Assembly (NCBI GenBank): GCA_003864495.1
Contig: ML133366.1
Location: 1,402,871 to 1,466,870, forward strand
Origin: Nemopilema nomurai
Lineage: Eukaryota > Cnidaria > Scyphozoa > Rhizostomeae > Rhizostomatidae
Direction: 5' to 3'
Length of the DNA: 64,000 bases
A program made the translations under genes and the position numbers. Positions within the stretch are counted from its first letter, which is position 1. Every line of letters begins with the position of its first letter. Shown piece by piece: positions 1-10,515 of this stretch. A model generated the notes under the pieces. That model saw only the letters and a program-made list of their open reading frames with translations, was not told the DNA's origin and did not search any database.

Positions 1-545
1 TTTGTTACGCACCAAGGGTGCCAAAAGCCAAGAATATTCACTGCTATAAGTTCACTTTTTTTTCTATAATGGTGCCATGGCTTTAATCTGTAGACAGGGA
101 ATTTACTGTAACAATCTAGCAAACTGGGTAACCGAAATTTTTTAAGTTGATTTGATTTCTATGATGGTTGGTCATCAATTTAAGCCTTGGGCACATTCTC
201 GAAAATTTGTTGTTGTCACGTGATCGATGACGTAATTACTCACTGGTCAGTAAAATATTAATGGCCATTTGAAAGAACATCCAAAACTGAGTCAAAAATT
301 ATCAAATACTTATATTGTTTGACTTATTGTTTCGAAATTATAGATGTTTGAACTTCCTATGACGTCATCAAAATGGCCGCCACTGGATTTTGTAAAGAGC
401 GTTTTTTCATCGTATGCACTCTACTAAAACAATTCTTAGCAACCAAATTGTTTTGTAAACATACAAGTTAGGTTTCAGTAATGCAGAGATAAGCTGCCCT
501 CTAAGTTACCATCCTCTAACATCATAGTTTACGAACTTAAGGCAA
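1..545. other. AT-rich sequence, no gene seen
   Basis: No sustained reading frame or recognisable element was found. It holds short CG-containing stretches such as TGACGTCATCAAAATGGC near 360, which could be the end of a small DNA transposon, but no matching inverted partner was identified. Confidence 0.5.
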
Positions 546-549
546 CCAT

Positions 550-1315
550 TCATCCATTGAGTCCCCCACTGGACGAAAAGTCTGAAACTTCCCATTCACT
601 TTCGTGTTCATCGATTATTGAAGTGTCCGAGCCATCAATGATTTCTTCTCTTGTCATTTCGTTATTCCCATCATAATCCATATAAGTACTGGGCAATGCA
701 CCTATTTGGTGGTGTTTTCTCTTCTTTGAAGTGTGCTTTTGGCTCTTAATTTCATCATCACTCATCTCCGCATCGCCATCGTTGTCATAGGGTTGAGATT
801 CTTGGCTGTTTTCTTTCTGCTTGTTAAAAGTGAAGGAGGCAACTGCTTGCCTTTAACTACAACCTGCTTTTCCTCGTCCCATTTTCAGCCGTGATTTTCA
901 AAGCTAACTGTCTCAATGTTAACTTCACAACAGCGGACCCAGTGGAACACTTGTTAATTTGCTCGTCTGATGGCTTGCTCAACTGAATCTGGATCAGGAG
1001 GAATTGACGATGAAGACTTTGATTTCATTTCTCTATATAGTCGGATTCTCGTTTCTACATATCGCCTACCTTATACTCGCCTACCTTGCCACTGTACAAC
1101 TGTCCTGATGAACTCTTTTACGTTGTCGATTTTTTTTAAGACTTGAAACTTTGATCCTGACCAAAAGATTCTAGCATCTGGCATTTCGACGGAGAACTTA
1201 ACAACTTTTTGATGATTTTAACTTTTCCAGCCTTGTAGAAATAGGAAGTGGTGTCACATCCTGATATTGCATGTATTGCTTGAAGTGCTTGACAATGATC
1301 ATATCCTAAAAAACT
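550..1315 (-). pseudogene. C-terminal part of a GCDTTS-family repeat ORF (degraded)
   Basis: Function unknown. Read on the minus strand from 1315 down, the frame gives HAISGCDTTSYFYKAGKVKI, then a basic/aromatic stretch ending FIRTVVQWQG, then SSSIPPDPDSVEQAIRRAN. After an in-frame stop near 955 it continues HWVRCC, and from about 840 to 550 an acidic, Ser-rich tail with MSDDEIKSQKH and HESEWEVSDFSSS. The order (GCDTTS block, an LPP or IPP block predicted helical, acidic tail) matches a large uncharacterised ORF family I recall as repetitive in cnidarians and other invertebrates. The Cys-rich segment those ORFs carry before the acidic tail is missing here. At least two frame changes and one stop make it a pseudogene. 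Related pieces lie at 15640-17290 (N-terminal half) and 26090-26497 (C-terminus). Confidence 0.55.
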
Positions 1316-1344
1316 GTCTTAGGCAGTACAAGGACAAGAGGGGT

Positions 1345-2085
1345 TTGGAATCTCCATGAGCAACAACTCCATATTAATGTGCCTGAGCTAAAGACTATTT
1401 TGTATGGGCTAACATCTTTGATTGACCAAAAGAATACACATGTCAAAATTTTGACTGATAATATGAATGCAGTACATTGAAAATATGGGATCTTGTCGTT
1501 CTTTGGCCTGTAATGAAGAAGTGAAGCAAATTTGGGATTGGGTTATCCAGAATCAAAACTGCATATCTGTGTCCTTCATCCCAGGAGTTCAGAACCATTT
1601 AGCTGATGCCGAATCTAGAAACTATGAGCTTCGAACAGAATGGCAGTTAAATCCATCTGTGTTTAAATTTATAATTAAAAAATTAAATGTTACCTTAGAC
1701 ATTGATTTATTTGTCTCTAGAATCAATTGCCAATTTAAGCTTTTTGCATCGTTTTGGCCAAATCCAGAGGCTTCAGCAATTGATTTGTTAACGTTTAGTT
1801 GGTCAACCATTAAATTTTATGCCTTTCCACCATTTGCAATTATTCCTCGTGTTTTACAAAAGATTTCTTCTGACAATGCAACTGGTCTTCTAATTGTTCC
1901 TAATTGGCCATATAGTCCCTGGTATTCTCTGTACAATAGTTAGTTGATTTCTGAACGCATTATTATTCCTTCCAGCAAGCATCTAATGCCAAACCGTCCA
2001 CAAGCTGTGCACCCACTACACAAGACTCTGAAACTGCTAGCTGGCATGATATCTGGAACCAAAAATTACCAATAGTTATATCATC
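1345..2085 (+). pseudogene. DIRS reverse transcriptase/RNase H, C-terminal part
   Basis: The frame opens with WNLHEQQLHINVPELK and ILTDNMNAVH, the DIRS RNase H region (DIRS and Ngaro proteins usually read LTDNTTAVxYIN here). A +1 shift near 1467 leads into YIENMGSCRSLACNEEVKQI, then FIPGVQNHLADAESRN (the conserved HxxGxxNxxAD-type motif), IDLFVSRIN, AFPPFAIIPRVLQKI and NWPYSPWYS. A TAG at 1941 interrupts the frame, but similarity continues to PQAVHPLHKTLKLLAG near 2060, where family members read KHPLHKKLxLxAxxLSG. The polymerase core (YxDD) lies upstream of the truncation and is absent. Confidence 0.75.
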
Positions 2086-2149
2086 TGAAGCAAAATATAT
2101 AATTGATTGATCTTGGTCATCTGGTACTTCAAAACAATATTCTACCTAA

Positions 2150-3026
2150 TTAGAAATATTAATTATTGTCAAAGAGTCAAAGACATATGTCCCACAAATT
2201 ATTCTATTAATCATGGAATTAATTTCCTAACAGAACTGTTAACAAACATATTTTGGGCTACTCTGCTATGAACACTGCTCGTTCAGCATTATCCAATATT
2301 ATGACACCAAATTCAGGTTCGTCATTTGGTAACAATCCATTCGTTAAGAGATTACTGCGAGGGATGTTTAACATACGGCCGAATATTCCTAAGCATGTTA
2401 ACACTTACCATGTTGATGTTGTGTTACAGTATCTGAAGGGCCTAGGTGATGCAGATGCTATTCCATTTCAAATGCTTACCTTTCGTTTTGTAACATTGTT
2501 TTGTCTTCTATCAGGACAGAAAGACCAACAATTTGCTGCTATTGACATCAGACTTATGGGTGTTTCTGGTGACAGAGTTGTTTGTTATATTGATCAAGTT
2601 TTCAAAACAGCTAGACCTGGTTTTCATCAGTCACCTCTTGATTTCCGTGCATTCCCTGATAGCAAGGCTATTTGTCCTGTATTTAATACACAGCCGTACT
2701 TGTTTAGATCATTCTCTTTATGTGGTCCGAGAGGGAAATTGTTTGTTAGCTACACATCTCCTAATCAATCTGTTTGCACCTCGGGTGAGACCATTTCACG
2801 TTGGGCGAGAACCACTTTGCAATTGGCAGGAATTTATATTAATCTATTTACCTCTCACTCTACTAGGGCTGCATCAATATCAAAGGCACGAAGCATTGGC
2901 CTATCGCTAACAGCTATAAACAAAGCTGCAGGATGGTCGAATTCGAGTAATTTTGGACGTTTTTATAATAAGACAATTCATGACAGTAACTTTGGTAGTA
3001 GCATTTTAGCCAATTTTAATTGTTAA
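2150..3026 (+). pseudogene. DIRS-type tyrosine recombinase
   Basis: The open stretch 2253-3026 (257 codons) begins inside the protein: GYSAMNTARSALSNIM is the usual N-terminal core-binding motif, and homologous but frame-broken sequence lies upstream. The catalytic half shows LLSGQKDQQFAAID (residues 85-98), SHSTRAASISKA (the HxxR box) and WSNSSNFGRFYNK with the nucleophilic tyrosine in FGRFYNK. Family members normally have Arg in the first box (SGQR); here residue 90 is Lys (AAA, 2520-2522), which would cripple strand cleavage. The block directly follows the RT/RNase H block on the same strand, as expected for DIRS. From 2253 to the stop the frame is intact. Confidence 0.75.
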
Positions 3027-3129
3027 TATTGATTGTTTCTGTGCGTACAATCTATCATTTCCCAGTTGTCTTCTTGATCAACACATTGTCAGTCTCTTTG
3101 AAGTCTCGTATAAATACCGAAAGGAGTTT

Positions 3130-3211
3130 GGGTTCTAGTTACGGAAAATAATTGAAAAATTAAACAAACCTTGGTGTAGTTTGATGTAGATTATTTTCCA
3201 TACCTAGAACC
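3130..3211. repeat. 22-bp inverted repeat downstream of DIRS recombinase
   Basis: Arms 3130-3151 (GGTTCTAGTTACGGAAAATA, continuing AT) and 3190-3211 match in inverted orientation with 20 of 22 positions identical. Looser similarity continues outward on both sides (TATAAAT and GTTTGG on the left against their complements on the right). The spacer is 38 bp. Its position about 100 bp past the recombinase stop suggests a DIRS terminal or internal complementary region. Confidence 0.6.
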
Positions 3212-3424
3212 AAACGACGTGGAATTTATACGCCCACCCGATCCAAATAATGATGTATTTTCCCCTTTTTCTAGTGTTCATTTTCAGGACTGGCCTGCTC
3301 CACTGGTAGGTCTTTGAATTGGTGGACACTAAATGTCATAGGTTATTTGGTGCTCCTTAATATTCATGTTTTATCATGGTATCACTGAAAACTGATGTCA
3401 TTGTTTTTTGGTGCCAAAGTTTCA

Positions 3425-4161
3425 ATGGCAAACAACATGCTTCAAGCGAGTAAGAAGACCTGTAATACTTACGAGAGTTATGAGGAAGCATTAAAGGGCA
3501 TTCGAGATTTTGAAGTTGCCACAACTACAAAATTTATTATTTGGAAGAAAAACGAAGAATTTGGTTGCAACAGTACGTATCTTGTCTTCTCATTAAATGT
3601 CGGTTTCCGGTCCATGGCTAGGCCCTTCTCTCATATCTAGACTGATCTAGGCTTATTTAGTCTCATAATTTGACTAACGAACAACCTCAAGATTTGATTT
3701 CTTTAAAAAATTTGTTGGTTCTAGCAGTTTTTTAATTTACTCTACTGGTAGACACTAAATTATAATTTCTTAATCTTATATAAGTACTTTCTCTTATAGA
3801 AAATGAGAAGGCTATTATCTATAAGGGAATGAGTAATTACATGAAACGAACCAATATAAAATTTCTGCCAAAATTAAAGAATTTAGAAGTTTTGTTTGAA
3901 AGAATACAAGGTTTGGCAAAAAAATAAGCACAATTAATTCAAAATTTTCAATTCTTTCTTTGTTAATTTTTCTTCTTAAGGCCCTTCACTCACAAGGTTG
4001 TATGGCAGGAAAGGGCAACTGATGGAAAGAATTCTAGCCAAGAATTTCTTCACTTTGATGGGATTCCCTTTTTTATAAATAGTGAAGTAATTCTTGAATG
4101 TCAACATGGAGTTGATAGGCATAATTCGTGGGGCAAAATTCAAAAGAAGCGTCAAGAGGAG
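3425..4161 (+). pseudogene. MULE copy A, N-terminal exons
   Basis: Exon 1 starts at ATG 3425 (MANNMLQASKKTCNTYESYE), similar to the truncated start at 35436 (MADIVNHTAENPNQRFYETY); both contain a (Y/E)SYEEA or TYEEA block. Its donor is A|GTACGT at 3573. A second stretch from about 3801 after CTTATAG reads NEKAIIYKGMSNYMKRTN. The third exon, 3981-4161, follows TCTTCTTAAG and ends GAG|GTATGT; it reads FLHFDGIPFFINSEVILECQ and HGVDRHNSWGKIQKKRQEE, the N-terminal domain that precedes the MULE transposase core in animal MULEs. The next exon is at 9038, beyond the inserted ISL2EU. Confidence 0.6.
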
Positions 4162-4488
4162 GTATGTTACCTTCTTCTTAATTAAGCATCTGACTATGCA
4201 GCACCCTTACAGCATCCAGGCTAAGTTTTTGATTCTTTATTCCATGAATCAGTGTTTGTATAGTTCGGTTAGTTACAGTGAAGCTGAGTGAAAAATATTT
4301 AGTTAACAACATGGATTTTATCTTGACTGTTACAACTATATATTTTGAAAAGAAACAATTTATCTTGCCCTTTTCTCTTATCGTGGTTAGCTACTCTTTA
4401 AAAGAGCTCTATAGGAGGTTTTCTTTGACGTCATAAATTAATGCTAATTATGCACGTCGGACATATTAGAGGACAACCTGACTCCAAA

Positions 4489-6640
4489 ATGGCTGCAAAG
4501 AGCAAGCGCTACAGTGACTTCGATGAAACTTCAAGGAAAAGATATGATGAGCAGATATCAATAATCGATGGAATTGATCCTTATACTTTAAAGAAATCAC
4601 AGCTGTCTTCGGAATTTGAAAATTTTCCCCATATTACGTATCCAGACATCGTAAATTACCTTCTCTTTGCTCCAAGTCCTTACAGTCACGCAGATTTGAA
4701 AACTTTCAGAAGCCTAGAATCATATAATCATTTTGTTTGTGGATGGGTTCGATACGTTGGTATGCTTCTACAAAATGGCAAAGCTATCATTTTAGGAAGG
4801 GCGAGTCTTATGTAATAATGTATGCATATGTCACATATACATGCACTTTAAGTGTTAGGCCCAAAGATCTTTGGTGTGCATTTTGTTGATGTGGCTTGAA
4901 AATTGGAGAAAAATAACATATAAACATAATTGATTTTGAAGGAATATAATTATTCTTTTTCTCGACATAAGTTTTGTTGTCATTGGCCGTATTTTCGTGT
5001 GGAGTTTATAGGAAATGCACCACGCCTTGAAAGCTAGACCTATGTAAGAAATCATGTAGTCGAAAATCATAGTGAATTCATTCATGTTATTTTTGCAAAT
5101 TTTATCAAATTTTGCTGAAAAGAACCTTCAGAATTCAATACTTTATACTTTATTCATAGATAAATACTTAATTTTTTCAGGTATTGCATTCACAAAGGCT
5201 GTCTGCATCACCTTGGCTGATTGCCGAAATGGATGGGACCATTTTAACAGCCCATTGTGAATGTATGGCTGGCTTAGGAGAATCTTGCTCTCATATTGCT
5301 GCTGTATTGTTTTACCTTGAATATGCTGTAAGAATTCAAGGAAGCAAAACAGTCACTCAAGACAAGGCATACTGGATGCCACCAACTTTGAAAGAGGTGG
5401 AGTACAGTGAAATCAAAGACATTTGATTTTATGTCATCAAAATCAATGAAACATACGATGGATAAAAGATTGCAGGCAGCATCCGAATCACCTTAATCTA
5501 CTTTACCAACCTCAAGCAAAAACAGTTTTGCTTCTGACCAAGAATTGGATGACTTTTATGCAAAACTGAATACATGTGGTGCAAAGGCATCAATTCTTTC
5601 CATTATTCCTCCATTTTGCAAACAATTTAAACCAGATTTTTTGGAAAATAACAACTTTTCATTGGCAGCAACCTTTTATGAGCCAGAAAACGTGAATCTG
5701 AACTACAAACAGCTCATTGACAAAGCTAAGGACATTAGCACCAGTTTAAGTTAACATGAAGTTTAGTATGCTGAAAAAGTAACAAAAAAGCAAGCTGCAA
5801 GCTCTGAATGGTTTTCCTTTAGAGCTGGCAGGATTACTGCTTCAAAATTGTATGCTGAGTGCAAAACTAGTATCATCAGTCCTGCTAAAAGCCTAATTAA
5901 AGCAATTTGCTATCCACAGTCTTATAGGTTTACATCAAAAGCAACCAGCTGGGGATGCTAAAGAAATTGCTAAAGAAAAATATAAAGAATTGATGTCTTG
6001 CAAACATACAGAACTCTCATTTTCAGATTCTGGCTTATTTATTTCTATTGATGAGCCATATCTTGCAGCAAATCCTGATTCACTGGTTGAATGCCAATGT
6101 TGTTGAAAAGGTTGTGTAGAGATCAAATGTCCCTACTGTATCAGGGAAACACAAATATTTGAAGGGATAGAGAAGAAAAATTTTTGCTTACTGTATCAAG
6201 ATGACAAAATAAGTCTTATAAAGTCACATCCGTATTACTATCAAATTCAATCACAACTTTTTTGCACCAAGCGAAGCTATTGCGAATTTTTTGTCTAGAC
6301 AGAAAAGGATTTTCATCATGAGAGAATAAGATTTGATGCTGGATTTTTTTTAAAAGTGTTTAGAGGAATCAAAAAAGTTTTTTAAGCATTGTATCCTAGT
6401 AGAAGTTCTTGTCAAGTTTTATACTGTTCCCCGAAATACATGTCTTCCTCTAGCTAAAACAACTGGAACTGATCGAGACAGTTATTGTTATTGTGAAGGG
6501 CCAGAAGAAGGTGATATGATTGGATGTGACAATGAGAGCTGCCCATATCAATGGTTTCATCTGGAATGTTTAGATATGAAGATCCCAAAAACAAAAAAAT
6601 GGTTTTTCCCTGATTGCTAGATGGCAAAAGAATTTTCAGA
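4489..6640 (+). pseudogene. ISL2EU accessory protein: SWIM zinc finger, YqaJ nuclease, PHD finger
   Basis: Exon 1 starts MAAKSKRYSDFDETSRKRYD at 4489. After an intron, the exon from about 5181 (acceptor TTTTTTCAG) carries a SWIM finger, HCECMAGLGESCSHIAA. From 5545 the frame leads to SSEWFSFRAGRITASKLYAE, the entry of a YqaJ-type restriction-fold exonuclease, then ANPDSLV (catalytic Asp region), CVEIKCPY (the ExK pair) and YYYQIQSQLFCTK. A PHD-like finger follows at 6480-6620: YCYCEGPEEGDMIGCD, then WFHLECLDM and WFFPDC. Stops and frame changes (near 5430, 5752, 6110, 6295 and 6390) show decay. YqaJ proteins accompany ISL2EU transposases; their role in transposition is not established. The PHD at the end is an extra. 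Confidence 0.75.
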
Positions 6641-6908
6641 CATTTAATGTTTAAATTTATACCAGTAGACATAGAGTGCACACGAACCTCTTGGAAAAGT
6701 TTATTGTGTGGAAAGTTGGTTTAGTTGAAGATTTTAAAGCAGTTTCTGCAGTGATGTTATTAGTTTTGAGCTTTAAAATTGTGACAACTTTAAATTAAGA
6801 AAACATGGCAGTTCAATTTACCTTGAGTATCCTTATTACCACAGGCCTATCCATACAATTAACTTTTTCAAAAGTTTATATATATCCTGTATGCTATTTC
6901 TAATCACA

Positions 6909-8757
6909 TCAAGTTGAAATTACAGTAGGGCATAAATTACATAGTGCTGAGCAAACAACAGCAATTATGTCTAAAGTACAGTATTCTTCATCTTTTTTTA
7001 TAAGGTAGTCCAGGGGCAGTGTAGATTGCAAAATTGTATACTTGTTCCTCAACAAACCAATAACTCGTTCAGCATGGATTCGGCTGCAGGCAATTCGTCT
7101 GCTTTGCTCCACATCTTTAGCAGACAACTGCTTCTTTCCTTTTCTGAAACAGGGTAATTTGAATTCTGCACAGTAAAAGCCCACAGAATCTCTGATGTCG
7201 AATCCTCTATCAGCCAACACATAATCGCCAGGTAACAGGTTTTTCAGTAAGCCACAGTTTTCTGTAATATATTTGTCACCAGCACGACCTCCCCAAGCTT
7301 TTGAAATGAATGAAATACAGCCCTGTGGGCAAATTCCAATAAAAAACTTTGCAGTGTTATTGTGCTTGTAGTTGGACCATGTTTGAGCTCTTGCCTTTAA
7401 ATTGTTTGGCCGATTTATAAAAACCTCGAAACAATCGATAATTATTACTACTTTAGTTCCAAATATATTCCTAAATGACAAAGGTGTGGCCTCCAGTAGT
7501 TGCTCTCTCTCTCTCTCTGGTCATTTAATCACTTTGCCTAGCTGGATAAATAAAATATCAAGCCATTTATGGAATATCTTTGAGACTGATGGAACTGACA
7601 TTCCAAATCTATATGCAATGTCTTTGACATTTAAGTTCAGACGGAGTCTACACAGAGTCAGGGTTAGTTCTTGAAATGTTGTTAAGCAATTGCTGTTATT
7701 CCTAGCTACAATTTGCAGGCAAAAATCATGCAGAACTCTCAGCACTTCAATAGTTGGCAGTCCTGTATAGTATTAAACTTTCTCTGAGGAATCAAAGAAT
7801 TGTTCTGTTCGAAAAGCCAGACCTTTACATTCCTGGAGGATAAGAATCTCTTCTTGTTGCTTGGCACAGTCTTCGCTAAGGGCTTCATAATCAGCAGAAG
7901 AGACCTCGGTTTGTGTTCCTGTATGAGCTATTCCTGAATGAATCATAGTCTCTGATGATTCTGCAATATTCTCTTGAGAATCATTTGCTTCGCTTTCTTG
8001 ATTTTGCAGGGTTTCATCAATCTTGCGCTTTCTTCGCAACTCTTGTCGTAAAAACCTCTCAGGGTTAGGCGCTTTGAACTTTTCATGGCCAAGGTTCTTG
8101 TTGGGTGCCCAATCAGGATTATCTTTTTCGTATAATGCAGATGGATTCCCTAGCACATGAAGACAAACAAATGACTGTGGGTTTTCAATTTTATATCTTA
8201 AGTAAAGAAATGATACATCTGACCTGTACATAGTGGTTGTAGGCTAGGACAATTTACCAACAATTTTTAAAGCATCACTTTTCAGAGACCTTTAAATTGT
8301 TGGATAGGATGCTATTTAATTGCATTAAATCAACAAGCATTTCAGCGCTGGGGCTTCCCATTCTTCTTAAGCCCCATGCTGGTGTGCCTGGCTAATGTAT
8401 GAATATGAAAGTATGATCTGGCTTTGCAAACCGTTTTTTGATGTTGGCGTAATCTTGGCAACAATAAGACAATGAACTGGCATTCTTATATTGTCAAAAT
8501 AACATTAATAATACTGATAAATAAAATATTTACAACAAATACCTGAGATAAAGTTATCCAAACAAACACGGTGGTGTGAACCCGATAATTCCGTGTCCTT
8601 TCTGTTTTTCTGGTGATCGAGAAATGCCTACGTTCTGTTGACAAATTTCTTGTTAAATCGTCACAATTTACTGGAACTTTGGGTATTCTAAAAAACTCTT
8701 ATCTTTTTCTCGATTTGATCTATTTGAGCAGCCATAGACAGCACAAAAATTAACCAT
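6909..8757 (-). pseudogene. ISL2EU transposase: THAP finger, helix-turn-helix, DDE_4 nuclease
   Basis: On the minus strand, exon 1 (8757-8543) begins [19 protein letters not shown], a THAP start (C-x4-C), with one frameshift before FRIPKV. The next exon carries FVCLHVLGNPSALY and NPDWAPNKNLGH, the end of the THAP region; the expected C-x2-H appears as C-x-H. Then come a basic/glutamine-rich linker with TGTQTEV, an HTH block (LNLNVKDIAYRFGMSVPSVS, 7521-7745) and the DDE core: [19 protein letters not shown] and HAERVIGLL give D, D and E. The HTH and DDE frames are split by a (CT)8 run at 7503-7518 and a TGA where related proteins have Trp. Otherwise it is nearly intact. Confidence 0.8.
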
Positions 8758-9037
8758 TGTTCACCTGATTCAGCTCAGACGACACGCACGCACACATTCT
8801 CACTCCAAGTTGTCCTCCAAGAAGGCGGTTGTGTGATTTGTGACGTCACACGAAAACCTCCTATTTCTACAATCTAGGAATGGACATGGACCTTTTCTGT
8901 ATACATATTAATAATATGTATTCGGTATATAGAACTTGTAAAAATTTTGTTCATAAATCTCATTATTTTTAGTATATACCTAAAATTTCAACCTATTGGT
9001 TTAATTTTTACATTAACGAACATAATTTACTTTTCAG

Positions 9038-10504
9038 AATCAGCATCTGCAAGATTTTGCAATGCACAAAAGACAGAGGTTTCATGTTCAAGACACAAAG
9101 AAACTTAAGTGTCCTGCTAGAATTCATCTGAAAGATGTTATCAGATTTCTAGAATTTTTTAGGTGAAATATTCTCTTTTTAACCATGTTTATAGTTAAAC
9201 CAAATAGCAAATAAATAGGTTTTTCAACTTATTTCATAGAACTACCTTTAGGTTGTGAAAACTTTGAAAATAAACTTGTAGTGTGATGTTTTAAATTAAC
9301 AGTATTTTGAAAACTGATTGTTATTACGTATATAAATAAATTTTTTATTTTGTTTTTGATGTTTAATAATAAATAAAACTTTTTTCTACATATCAAAAAC
9401 ATGCCTTCATTTTCAATTTTTTGTATTTAGATACAGGACACATCACATTTCAGAAAGACAGCATCTATAGCTATTAGTACAGAAATTACAAATGAGGAGG
9501 AAATTATAATGGAGAGAGAATTTTTTGTTTCATTCCCTGGAGCTGAAGAACATAGATTTCATTAAACTGGAGTTGTATGTGTGTTTTTGTGTGTTAACAA
9601 CATACCCATTGAATACAAAAGCAAATTTCATATCTGATTTGAAGTAAACGAAGTAAACAAATTTCATATCGCATCAGTGTAGTCAATTCCATGCTATTCT
9701 ATTGGAAGGAATTTTATCCATGATTCTAAGTAGGTTATAATGCTTTGTAGAAAACAAGAAACACTGCAATTAGTTGAAAACAAACAACATAAACAAATTA
9801 ATTGTAGCCAATTTTTTCTTTCACCATAAGCAGCTTCATCATAGCAAAAATTATTAATTGTTATAATGCATTCGTTTTTTTACATTTGTGTTGTTTCTGT
9901 ATAGGTTGCAGGGAAAGAAAATTATTATTTGTAAGAAAACAAAGCTGTCTGGTTTCTTCTAGGAAGGTGGACCGAAGAATTATTTACCTAATTCAAGTTA
10001 AAGTATCAAAGGGTGTAAGAAATGTGAAGGAAATGAAACGTCACATAAAGTCTTGAAAAATGACATTTTCAATGAGACAACACCACTGGCACCAACTAAT
10101 AGAAGATTATTTCCTTCAAATACCACAATGAGAAATCATATCTACGTGTCTACGGTTCGTCTAAGGTTTTCAAATATTGACCAAGTAAATCTTGAGAAGA
10201 AATTGAAGACTGGTAGAAGGATTGTCCACTCGATAATTTTCATTACCGGAAATACTCAGACGTTAAACCAGTTGCAGAAATAACAAAACAAATAAATGAA
10301 ATGAAGGACATGAATGCACCCAAATATGATATTATTATTAAATCTGTCACTTCAAGTAACAGGCTGTTGTTTTTTCACCAAACACATACTACAGCAAAAA
10401 CAGCTACTTATTCGTTATGGTTATGAGCTCAGGATGATTGATGCAACATACAAGACAACTATGTATTCTCTACCTCTGTTTTTCTTTGTTGTTAAGACAA
10501 ACAC
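9038..10504 (+). pseudogene. MULE copy A, middle exons
   Basis: The exon at 9038-9162 (acceptor TTTTCAG, donor AG|GTGAAA) reads RFHVQDTKKLKCPARIHLKD. The exon from 9431 reads MEREFFVSFPGAEEHRF and then hits a TAA. The exon from 9963 reads GVRNVKEMKRHIKS, shifts frame, then PTNRRLFPSNTTMRNHIY and VRLRFSNIDQVNLEKK. At 10195-10203 the frame moves by -1 and continues EEIEDW, a TAG, and DNFHYRKYSDVKP and SVTSSNRLLFF. A further shift leads to MIDATYKTTMYSLPLFFFVV, which holds the first catalytic Asp. The hAT insertion follows directly. Copy B (39162-39884) is colinear and shares the -1 shift. Confidence 0.75.
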
Positions 10505-10515
10505 ACTATCTAGTT

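Larger units (their letters stand above)
1330..3211 (+). mobile_element. DIRS-like tyrosine-recombinase retrotransposon, 5'-truncated
   Basis: Two adjacent coding blocks on the plus strand, an RT/RNase H C-terminal region and then a tyrosine recombinase, are the hallmark of DIRS elements, which integrate through the recombinase and not an integrase. The 5' part (gag and most of RT) is missing; the junction near 1330 abuts the GCDTTS-family remnant. A 22-bp inverted repeat just past the recombinase (3130-3151 and 3190-3211) may be the complementary or terminal repeat of the element. Frameshifts near 1470 and around 2090-2250, plus stops, show that it is dead. No left terminal repeat was found. 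Confidence 0.75.
4413..8862. mobile_element. ISL2EU DNA transposon with TIRs and AT target duplication
   Basis: The ends are AGGAGGTTTTCTTTGACGTC from 4413 and its inverted counterpart finishing GTCACACGAAAACCTCCT at 8862. The outer 11 bp are perfect and a TGACGTCA palindrome follows in both arms. The dinucleotide AT flanks both sides (4411-4412 and 8863-8864), matching the 2-bp duplication of ISL2EU rather than the 3-bp one of PIF/Harbinger. Length is 4450 bp. It holds two convergent genes: SWIM-YqaJ-PHD on the plus strand and THAP-HTH-DDE on the minus strand. It sits in an intron of MULE copy A, so it is younger than that element's insertion. Confidence 0.85.
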
